Shown piece after piece: positions 57,579-64,000 of a DNA stretch of 64,000 nt. Position numbers and translations under genes: made by a program. This stretch comes from UBA4733 sp036734945 (GTDB lineage: Bacteria > Chloroflexota > UBA4733). The notes beneath the pieces were generated by a model that was not told the origin of the DNA, searched no databases, and saw nothing but the letters and a program-made list of their open reading frames with translations. Numbering within the stretch: position 1 is the stretch's first letter; each line of letters begins with the position of its first letter. The stretch spans positions 1 through 64,000 of the forward strand of contig DAIMXP010000029.1 in NCBI GenBank assembly GCA_036734945.1, in the 5' to 3' direction.

Positions 57579-58997
57579 CTAGTGCAGCGCCGCAGCGATA
57601 CCTAGCGCTTGCTGCTGCGCGGCCGTGAGCGCGTCGGCAGGCTGCTGCTTGCCCTGGAAAACAGCGGTGGCTGTTTTCCCCGCAAGTGAATTGATGTCAG
57701 GATAGATCGGTGAGGTATAAAATGTCGCCATATCCGCCGCGGCCTGGGCGATCACCGGACCGACCACTTGCCCACCGAAGAACTGGTCCGGCTGCTTGAG
57801 TTCCGAGGAGTCGTAGGCGGGGCGCCAGGTGGGATAGGTGTTGCGCGCCTCGTAGTCCAGCAGCACGGCCTTGGTCGTGGTGTGCGCATAGATGATGAAG
57901 TCCACAGCCGCCTTGATCTGCTTGCCGGTGGCCGGCGCCGTTACCCCGGTGCCGCCCTGGCTCCAGGAGGCATGCGCTCCCTGGCTACCCCACGTGGGCA
58001 GCGGTTGGACGTGCCAGTTGCCCGCCGTATGCGGCGCATTCTGACGCACCCCGCCGGAAATCTTCCAGGCCGGACCGGTGAGTGCTGCCACGCCGCCGCT
58101 GACCAGCAGGGCGTTATGCGGGGCTGCCCCGGGATCAATAATGGCGACTTTGTCCTTGACGATAGCCTGCTGCATGAACTCCAATGCCTTGAGGTCGGCC
58201 GGATCGTTGAGGATTGGCTTGCCGGCCTGATCGAAGAGCCCGCCGCCCGCCTGCATGGCGAGGAACACGAAGTCGCCGCCACCCCAGTAGGTCATGCCGG
58301 ATGGCGCCACCGTCCTGATGCGCTGCCCGACGTCCAGGAAATCCTGCCAGGAGACGATCTTCGCCGGGTCCAGCCCTGCCTGCTTGAAGAGGTCGGTGCG
58401 CGTCGAGAGCAGGGAGGCGTTCAGTTCATTGCCCAGGCCGTAGGTCTTGCCGAGCCAGCTCCACGGATCCATTGCGGACGGCGCGAAGAGATCCTTCTGG
58501 TGACCCTGCAAGGCCTCATCGAGCGCAGTGAAGGGCGGCGCCTGCCCCGGCTTGATCCAGCGGGGGAACTGGCTGATCTCGATCTCCGCCAGATCGGGCG
58601 GCGTGGCGCCGCCAGCGATGATCGCCTCCAGCTTGTTCGTGACATCGGCGGTGGTGCCGACGACCTGGGCGTCAAGCGTCAGAGGCGTCCCCTGCTCCTG
58701 ACTCTTGAGTTTTGCCACAGAGACGAGCCAGTCAGCCCGAGTCTTGGCGAAGCTGAAGACCTGCAGCGTGACGCCGCCCTGCGCTCCGGCGGATGGTGGT
58801 TTCGTGGCCGCCGTTGTCGTCGTGCCCTTCCCCGTCGTCGCGCCGGCAGGCGTGGCTGACACAGCAGTCGTGCTGGTAGCGACGTTCGTGGTGATCGCAC
58901 TTGTCTGGCTGCCGCTGCCGCATGCGGCCAGCACACTGACGGCACTCCCGGCAAGCATCGCCAGCGCGGCGCGTCTCGTTAACGCTCCCATTCCCAT
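57579..58997 (-). CDS. Sugar ABC transporter substrate-binding lipoprotein (family 1), copy 5
   Basis: Tat lipoprotein: LTRRAALAM (R8-R9), lipobox VLAAC with C26, shorter Thr/Ala linker. Fold features are 'LTLDAQVVGTTADVTNKLEAIIAGGATPPDLAEIEISQFP', 'YGLGNELNASLLSTRTDLFKQAGLDP' and 'MTYWGGGDFVFLAMQAGG'. 472 residues; GAAGGAGG precedes ATG 58997. No permease beside it. It differs from the other four, so another ligand is likely. Confidence 0.88.
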   Translation of the reverse strand: MGMGALTRRAALAMLAGSAVSVLAACGSGSQTSAITTNVATSTTAVSATPAGATTGKGTTTTAATKPPSAGAQGGVTLQVFSFAKTRADWLVSVAKLKSQEQGTPLTLDAQVVGTTADVTNKLEAIIAGGATPPDLAEIEISQFPRWIKPGQAPPFTALDEALQGHQKDLFAPSAMDPWSWLGKTYGLGNELNASLLSTRTDLFKQAGLDPAKIVSWQDFLDVGQRIRTVAPSGMTYWGGGDFVFLAMQAGGGLFDQAGKPILNDPADLKALEFMQQAIVKDKVAIIDPGAAPHNALLVSGGVAALTGPAWKISGGVRQNAPHTAGNWHVQPLPTWGSQGAHASWSQGGTGVTAPATGKQIKAAVDFIIYAHTTTKAVLLDYEARNTYPTWRPAYDSSELKQPDQFFGGQVVGPVIAQAAADMATFYTSPIYPDINSLAGKTATAVFQGKQQPADALTAAQQQALGIAAALH

Positions 58998-59122
58998 GGT
59001 TCAACCCTCCTTCGCACTCCCTGGTGCCAAGCCTCGTGAGACGCATTGTATGCCTGAGATCGGTACACTCGCAAGTTGGCGCCCCCCCGCTGCCAACAGT
59101 CAGACATTCGCCAACGACTACG

Positions 59123-60304
59123 TCAGCTGCCGAACATGGAGACCGGCAAGGCGTAGAACACGATCGCTGCCATAGCGTAGAGCGCGATGAGTTGCGCCCC
59201 TTCCAACCAGTTGCTCTCGCCATCCTGGCCGATGAAGGTCGAGATGATGACCAGCAGCGCCAGGATCGAGATTTCCACCGGGCTGAACACCAGGGTCATC
59301 GGGTGACTGGTAAAGAGGCTGTAAAGCACCACCAGAGGAGCCACGAAGGTGGCGATCTGAATCGATGAGGCCGAGGCGATGCCGAGGGCCAGGTCGAGAC
59401 CGGAGTCCCCCGCAGCACCCTCCGCCAGCGTGCCGACACGTTGCTTGGCCAGGCGAATGGCGGCATAGGCTTCGGCGACGTTGCCGGCGTTCCCTACGAT
59501 CACCATGCCGACGAAGACCTGGCTCCAACCGAGCACGTCCGTTACTGCCTGCACGCTGCCTGTCAGGATGTCCGTGACCGGGATCAGCCCGGCCGTGGCG
59601 ATTGCGAGCACGGCCACGCTCACGCCGAGCGACCAGTTGCGTTCCGGTAGCGCGGTTACTGCAGGCTTCCGTGTATCCTTCGCCGCTTGCTGCTCCGGTG
59701 TGCGACGAGCCAGCGATTCCCAGCCGAAGATGCCGTACAGGACGTAGGCGGTGTAGGCCAGGAGGAGCACAAGGGAGATACCGACGCTGATCCCCAAAAT
59801 TCGACTACTTGCTCCCGCGCAATCGGCCGCCTGGCAGGGCACGAAGGCGCCGACTGAAGGGAACAGCACCGCCGCGACCGTGAGCATCAGCAAAACGCTG
59901 TGATGGCCGGCTTCATGGCGACGAAAGGTGGGGCGGCGATAGACCAACCCGGCAACCATGTAACAGACGCCCATGATCAGCGCGGAGTTGCTGATGATGC
60001 CCCCGATGAGTGTCGCTTTCACCAGGGGGATAAGACCCTTTTGGACGCCAAACACCCCGACCAGCAGGTCCGGTGCATTGCCAAAGGTGGCATTGAGCAA
60101 TCCACCGATCTTGCCACCAAGGCGGTCAGCCAGCACCTCGGTGGCCCAACCGATGTACGCTGCCAGAGGGATGATGGCGCCCACCGCGAAGAAAAACTGC
60201 ATCCAGGATGGCCAGCCTACCTTCGCGGCCAGCAGCGTCGCCGGAAGCAAGAGCAGCAGGACGTTCATGATGAGCGTCTCGGTAGAGAAGCGGCGTGGCG
60301 TCAC
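59123..60304 (-). CDS. Calcium/proton exchanger (Cax family)
   Basis: 393 residues, about eleven transmembrane segments. The two conserved alpha repeats are 'LLNATFGNAPDLLVGVFGVQKGLIPLVKATLIGGIISNSALIMG' and 'MVIVGNAGNVAEAYAAIRLAKQ'. In the second the usual GNAAEH is GNAGNVAE, a small departure. It should export Ca2+ in exchange for H+ at the cell membrane. Possible starts are 60304 and the ATG at 60268, which begins directly before the first membrane helix. Confidence 0.87.
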   Translation of the reverse strand: MTPRRFSTETLIMNVLLLLLPATLLAAKVGWPSWMQFFFAVGAIIPLAAYIGWATEVLADRLGGKIGGLLNATFGNAPDLLVGVFGVQKGLIPLVKATLIGGIISNSALIMGVCYMVAGLVYRRPTFRRHEAGHHSVLLMLTVAAVLFPSVGAFVPCQAADCAGASSRILGISVGISLVLLLAYTAYVLYGIFGWESLARRTPEQQAAKDTRKPAVTALPERNWSLGVSVAVLAIATAGLIPVTDILTGSVQAVTDVLGWSQVFVGMVIVGNAGNVAEAYAAIRLAKQRVGTLAEGAAGDSGLDLALGIASASSIQIATFVAPLVVLYSLFTSHPMTLVFSPVEISILALLVIISTFIGQDGESNWLEGAQLIALYAMAAIVFYALPVSMFGS

Positions 60305-60553
60305 CGTGTTCGAGTACTCCCAATCTGCGGTTCATCGTGCCCCACCGGCGATTAAATCCGCCACGTTGAGACCAACGCTAGGACAGGAATGTAGCACGCC
60401 GGAGTCCCATCAATCTGCCGTCGGAGCGACGAACTGCAGTAGTTGGCACGGTTGGCGCCCACCCCAACGACCGGTTGCCGCCCTCGGCTCCGTGCTGTAG
60501 CATCATGTTGCCGGTGTACCAACGCGCCGGCGCGCCGAGAAGGATGGGAGACC

Positions 60554-61666
60554 TTGGTAGGAAGAGCACAGTATCCGATTGTAGACGCCGACGTTCACCC
60601 GGTGGTCGATAGCCGCCGGATGGTGGAGTTCCTGGCGGAACCCTGGCGTTCGCGCTATCTGAGCGGCGGACGCGGCCCCGGCACGCTGGGCTACTGGAAC
60701 CCCAACGGCGTGATGCGCGCCGATGCCGTCACACCCGAGGGGAAGCGCATTGAGGGCAGCGTCGAAACGCTGGGGCGCTATTACCTGGACGAGTACGGCA
60801 TCGACTTTGCAGTGCTCAACCCGGGGAACACGCAGCACATCGCCCTCTCGCCCGATCCCGATTTCAGCCAGGCGCTCATCAGCGCCAGCAACGACGTGTT
60901 CGTCAACGACTGGCTACCGCGTGACCCGCGCCTGCGCCTGTCGCTCTCCGTCAACGCGGTCGACCCGGAACTGGCAGCACGGGAAATCCACCGCCTGGGC
61001 GACCATCCCGGCATCGCCCAGGTGTTGCTACCCAGCGGCGCGCGCATCCCCTATGGCCAGCGCTTCTGGCACCCGGTCTATGCGGCCGCGGCCGCGCACC
61101 ATCTGCCGGTGGCGCTGCATCCGGGCAGCGAAGGCGTCGGCGTCTCCGGCGCTCCTACGGCCGCCGGTTACCCGACCAGCTACCTGGAGTGGCACACCGG
61201 CCTGGTCGGCAGCTACATGGCGCACGTGATCAGCCTGGTCTCGGAAGGCGTGTTCCAGAAGTTCCCGACGCTGCGCGTCGTGCTGATCGAAGGCGGCGTT
61301 ATGTGGCTGCCACCCTTGCTCTGGCGCTTCGACAAGAACTGGAAAGCGCTGCGCATCACCACGCCCTGGCTGGACCGCCCGCCCAGCGAGGTGGTCCGCG
61401 ACCACATCCTGCTCACCACGCAGCCGATTGAGGAACCGGAACGGGGCGATCATTTCCGCCAGATGCTCGGCATGTTCGACTTCTCGCACAACCTCATGTT
61501 TTCCAGCGATTTTCCCCACTGGGACGGCGATACGCCCGACTTTGCCGCCCGTACCTTCCCGACGGGCCTGCGCGAACGGGTCATGTCGGAGACCGCCGCC
61601 GAATTTTATCACCTGCCGGTGACGGCCGAAGCGCGAGTGGCCGTAGCCGCCGGCGCGGGAGCCTGA
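60554..61666 (+). CDS. Amidohydrolase-family (ACMSD/LigW-like) metal-dependent hydrolase
   Basis: 370 residues. It begins 'QYPIVDADVHPVVDSRRMVEFL', with the metal-binding D-x-H. 'LPVALHPGSEG' provides the third His, 'HVISLVSEGVFQKFPTLRVVLIEGGVMWLP' is the typical central strand, and 'NLMFSSDFPHWDGDTPD' has the catalytic Asp. This is the TIM-barrel group that includes decarboxylases of aromatic acids. I choose TTG 60554 behind GGGAG; the frame to 60443 adds an implausible Cys/Arg-rich start. It lies one base before a Rieske protein gene, suggesting an aromatic-degradation pair. Confidence 0.82.
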   Translation: MVGRAQYPIVDADVHPVVDSRRMVEFLAEPWRSRYLSGGRGPGTLGYWNPNGVMRADAVTPEGKRIEGSVETLGRYYLDEYGIDFAVLNPGNTQHIALSPDPDFSQALISASNDVFVNDWLPRDPRLRLSLSVNAVDPELAAREIHRLGDHPGIAQVLLPSGARIPYGQRFWHPVYAAAAAHHLPVALHPGSEGVGVSGAPTAAGYPTSYLEWHTGLVGSYMAHVISLVSEGVFQKFPTLRVVLIEGGVMWLPPLLWRFDKNWKALRITTPWLDRPPSEVVRDHILLTTQPIEEPERGDHFRQMLGMFDFSHNLMFSSDFPHWDGDTPDFAARTFPTGLRERVMSETAAEFYHLPVTAEARVAVAAGAGA

Positions 61667-61667
61667 C

Positions 61668-62048
61668 ATGGCAGAGGCACGAGGCGTCCTGCGCGAGCGG
61701 CAGCGCGTCTGGGCAGCAACCACCGCCGAACTGCCGCCGGGAGCGCGCAAGATTGTCACGCTTGCCGGTCAGTCGATCGGCCTTTTCAACGTACACGGCA
61801 GCTACGTCGCCGCCCTGAATGTCTGCCCGCACGAACTGGCCCCCGTCTGCCTGGGGCGCGTCGGCGGTACGACGCTGACATCATTGCCCGGCGAGTTCCG
61901 CTGGGGTCGCGACGGCGAGATCCTGGCCTGCCCCTGGCACGGTTGGGAGTTCGACCTCCTCACCGGCCACGCCCTCACCGACCGCCGCAAGCGCTTGCGA
62001 CTCTTCCCGGTTGAGGTGGAAGGGGATGCGCTGTACGTCGTGCTGTAG
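61668..62048 (+). CDS. Rieske 2Fe-2S protein
   Basis: 126 residues. Cluster ligands C53 and H55 (NVCPHELAPVC) and C88 and H91 (ACPWHGWEF) form the two Rieske boxes C-x-H and C-x2-H. No membrane anchor and no fused catalytic domain, so this is a ferredoxin-type electron carrier for an oxygenase. It starts one base after the amidohydrolase stop. The oxygenase itself is not in the window. Confidence 0.9.
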   Translation: MAEARGVLRERQRVWAATTAELPPGARKIVTLAGQSIGLFNVHGSYVAALNVCPHELAPVCLGRVGGTTLTSLPGEFRWGRDGEILACPWHGWEFDLLTGHALTDRRKRLRLFPVEVEGDALYVVL

Positions 62049-62058
62049 CTACGCGCGC

Positions 62059-62165
62059 CTGGCGACTGAAGTCGCGGCTACACCATGCGAAGTCCGCCTG
62101 CGCGGACTGGGAACGAGTCCGCGCAGGCGGAATTCGCTGGCATTAGGCGCGACTTCAGTCGCCAG
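62059..62165. repeat. Palindromic dispersed repeat, copy 3
   Basis: 18-bp perfect inverted ends CTGGCGACTGAAGTCGCG (62059-62076) and complement (62148-62165). The inner long hairpin GCGAAGTCCGCCTGCGCGGA / complement is formed with one mismatch and contains the same core as copies 1 and 2. It lies between the converging Rieske and YhaN-like genes, ten bases after the Rieske stop, filling almost the whole gap. Confidence 0.85.
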
Positions 62166-62170
62166 CCCGC

Positions 62171-64000
62171 TCACGCCAGCCGCGTAATGCGATCGTTTTG
62201 TCCTTGCAAGTACACCTCCGCCCAGGCCAGCACATCCTCCTCCTGGCTAAAGAGGATCACCTGGCGCTCCTGGCTAATCTGGTGCAGTGTCTCCAAAACG
62301 GCGCGCTTGCGCTCACGGTCGCAATGCACGGTCACGTCGTCCAGGATCAGTGGGCAAACCTCGCCGGGTTTGGTCAGGTACTGGGCCAGCGCGACGCGGA
62401 GCAACAGGTAGATTTGCTCGGCGGTGCCATGTGAGAGCAGCGCGGCGTGGCGCCAGTGGCCGTCGGGCGCCAGCACCTGCACGTCAAGATTCTCCGGGTC
62501 GACGCGAACATCGCTATAGCGGCCGGACGTGATGGCGGGCAACCGTCGGCGCAAGGCCGCCGCCAGCACCGGCGCTACCGATTGGTGTACGCTCTGCTGC
62601 GCCCGCTCCAGGAAGGACTGGGTGAGATCCAACGTCTCGTCGAGCAGCAGGACGCGCTGCAGTTCGCTCCGGGCGGCTGCCAGGGCCTCCTCCGCCTCGG
62701 CGATGGAGCCGAGGGTGCGACGGCGTTCCTCCAACTGGCCGCGGGCGACATCGAGTTGCGTCCGGGCCGCCGTGGCAGCGTCTGTCAGACGTTGCTGCTG
62801 CATCGCCGGGTCGCTCTCCAGCGTGAAGGCCACTAGTGCCGCCGGTTCCAGATCGGCGGCCAGGCGCGTGGCGAGGTCTAATTGCTGTTGCGCACGTTGC
62901 ATGAGGTCGGCAAGCGTGCCACCGGCGAGCAAGACCTGCAGTTCCGCCCAGGACTCACGCGCCTGGTCGTTCGCCGTCAGCTCCTGGGTACGTCGCTGCT
63001 GCCAGGCTTCCAGGCCGGCGGTGAGCGCCGCGGGGTCGTCGTCATCCGGGATGCCGACCTGGCGGCCAACGGCACGCAGTTGGCGTTCCGCTTGTTGGCG
63101 TGCCGCCAGCGTCTGCGCCATGGCGGCCTCCATGGCGCTGCGGTCGGCCCGCCGCTGTTCCAGGTCAAGACGCCGCACAGCCTGCCCGGCGACGGTGCGC
63201 CGCCGCGAGCACGCCTGGAGATAGCCGGCATAGGAGGCAGCCAGACCACGCTCAACGGAAACACCACGAGCCAGGAGCGTCTCGGTCAGACGGGCAGCGT
63301 TCGCTTGCTGTTGCCCCTGGAGCTGACTACGAACGCTGCCCCAACGCTGCGACTCCCGCTGCGCCTGCTCGGCGACCTCGCTTTCGCTCGCCAACCACGC
63401 CAGGGCGGTCGCGTCTGGCGCAAGACCGAACGCCTGGAGGTGTTGCCGGGCCGCGACCTGCCGGCGTGCATACTCCTCTACCGGCAACTGGGCCTTACGC
63501 AACTCAAGCTCGGCATCGCGAAGCTCCTCGTGTAGCCGCACCGCCCTCCCGCCAGCACGACGCCAGAGCTGCACACTCGCCAGGGCGGCAGCGGCGATCA
63601 GCAAGATGACACCAACCACTGTCAGGGCGCCCACCACAGCGCCGATTCCCAGGACCGCCAGGATGCCGGCGGCAAGCAGCGGCAGCTTTGCGCGCTGCCC
63701 CGCGGCCGGCGCCGATGCCTGCGCTTTGGTGCGGACCAGGCGTTCCGGCAGTGCCGGATCGATGGTCGGACGTAACTCGCTCAGTACTCCGGCCAGTTGG
63801 CGCAGCTCGGCAGGCGTTGCGCCACCCGTGCTGGGGCGTGGCGCCACCACCGGCTGCTGTTGCTCGTGTACCTCCGATTGCCGGATGCTCAGAACGAACG
63901 CCTGTGCGGCAGTCTGCACTGCCGCTTGAGGCTCCAGGTCGCCGATTGGCGGGGACGGCAGCGCGTCAAGCTGCGCGCGCAACTCGGCGGCAGACTCACC
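62171..64000 (-). CDS. YhaN-like SMC/ABC ATPase, C-terminal part (continues beyond the window)
   Basis: The frame is open to the window edge, so the start and Walker A lie outside. Visible are two hydrophobic helices ('LLAAGILAVLGIGAVVGALTVVGVILLIAAA', about 130 residues from the edge), a long coiled coil rich in Gln, Ala and Arg, then the ABC signature 'LLSHGTAEQIYLLLRVALAQYL' and Walker B 'CPLILDDVTVHCD' with 'QVILFSQEEDVL' as the final His/Ser-switch region. The mid-coil membrane hairpin is typical of YhaN proteins. YhaM/SbcD-like partners are not visible here. Expected role: DNA-end processing. Confidence 0.82.
   Translation of the reverse strand, partial: GESAAELRAQLDALPSPPIGDLEPQAAVQTAAQAFVLSIRQSEVHEQQQPVVAPRPSTGGATPAELRQLAGVLSELRPTIDPALPERLVRTKAQASAPAAGQRAKLPLLAAGILAVLGIGAVVGALTVVGVILLIAAAALASVQLWRRAGGRAVRLHEELRDAELELRKAQLPVEEYARRQVAARQHLQAFGLAPDATALAWLASESEVAEQAQRESQRWGSVRSQLQGQQQANAARLTETLLARGVSVERGLAASYAGYLQACSRRRTVAGQAVRRLDLEQRRADRSAMEAAMAQTLAARQQAERQLRAVGRQVGIPDDDDPAALTAGLEAWQQRRTQELTANDQARESWAELQVLLAGGTLADLMQRAQQQLDLATRLAADLEPAALVAFTLESDPAMQQQRLTDAATAARTQLDVARGQLEERRRTLGSIAEAEEALAAARSELQRVLLLDETLDLTQSFLERAQQSVHQSVAPVLAAALRRRLPAITSGRYSDVRVDPENLDVQVLAPDGHWRHAALLSHGTAEQIYLLLRVALAQYLTKPGEVCPLILDDVTVHCDRERKRAVLETLHQISQERQVILFSQEEDVLAWAEVYLQGQNDRITRLA

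Overview
The window is GC-rich bacterial chromosome, and gene content and style point to a Chloroflexota organism (Thermomicrobia-like or a related uncultured lineage). This rests on Tat-type lipoprotein sugar-binding proteins with long Thr/Ser/Ala linkers, a HemQ-type chlorite dismutase, Rieske/amidohydrolase pairs, dispersed palindromic repeats and many small toxin-antitoxin remnants. It is an inference from the sequence alone. There is no plasmid or phage backbone and no CRISPR array.

Layout. 1-1.8 kb: MarR regulator, flippase-like membrane protein, and a scrap of a sugar-binding protein gene. 1.8-3.3 kb: thiE-thiD (minus). 3.3-8.6 kb: a translation block of rsmI, a TGT-family gene and an ArmA/RmtB-like 16S rRNA methyltransferase, followed by rpsF-ssb-rpsR and a membrane-anchored SurA-like foldase. 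8.7-14 kb: hemQ, converging on dnaX-ebfC-recR-PHP-nfo (minus). 14-23.3 kb: accessory region with a frameshifted PIN gene, a Uma2 scrap, a TPR protein, a Nudix hydrolase, a HExxH protein, a histidine phosphatase with an apparent ATA start, a RES-Xre toxin-antitoxin pair, an IS5-type transposase scrap, an esterase-like protein, a HIT protein and a ribbon-helix-helix/membrane-protein pair. 23.3-30.1 kb: PHP, a second flippase-like protein, a class I glutamine amidotransferase-like hydrolase, DUF433 with a truncated partner, radical SAM, polysaccharide deacetylase and DegT aminotransferase.

30.3-40.1 kb: repeated, partly decayed copies of a divergent module, a sugar-binding lipoprotein gene facing a LacI-family regulator across one promoter with CAAACCGGTTTG-type operators. 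Four promoter/operator copies, three intact binding proteins, two intact LacI genes and several truncated ends are visible, plus a CrtI-like oxidoreductase coupled to one LacI gene. No permease or ATPase gene accompanies these binding proteins.

40.2-49.1 kb: aldo/keto reductase, VapBC pair with a leaderless promoter, zinc alcohol dehydrogenase, argF-argH, a nucleotidyltransferase fused to a degenerate phosphohexomutase, and a family 2 glycosyltransferase. 49.1-53.4 kb: histidine kinase divergent from a single-domain response regulator, then a DipZ-type CcdA-thioredoxin fusion. 53.4-59 kb: a MalF-MalG fused permease with its binding protein, tRNA-Gly(TCC) and an orphan binding protein. 59-64 kb: Ca2+/H+ exchanger, amidohydrolase with Rieske protein, and a YhaN-like SMC ATPase cut by the window edge.

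Most notable: (1) rsmI, the TGT-like gene and the G1405-type 16S methyltransferase are consecutive, and all act on or near the ribosomal decoding site; (2) the repeated LacI/binding-protein modules share a divergent promoter architecture; (3) several palindromic repeat families sit against gene ends.
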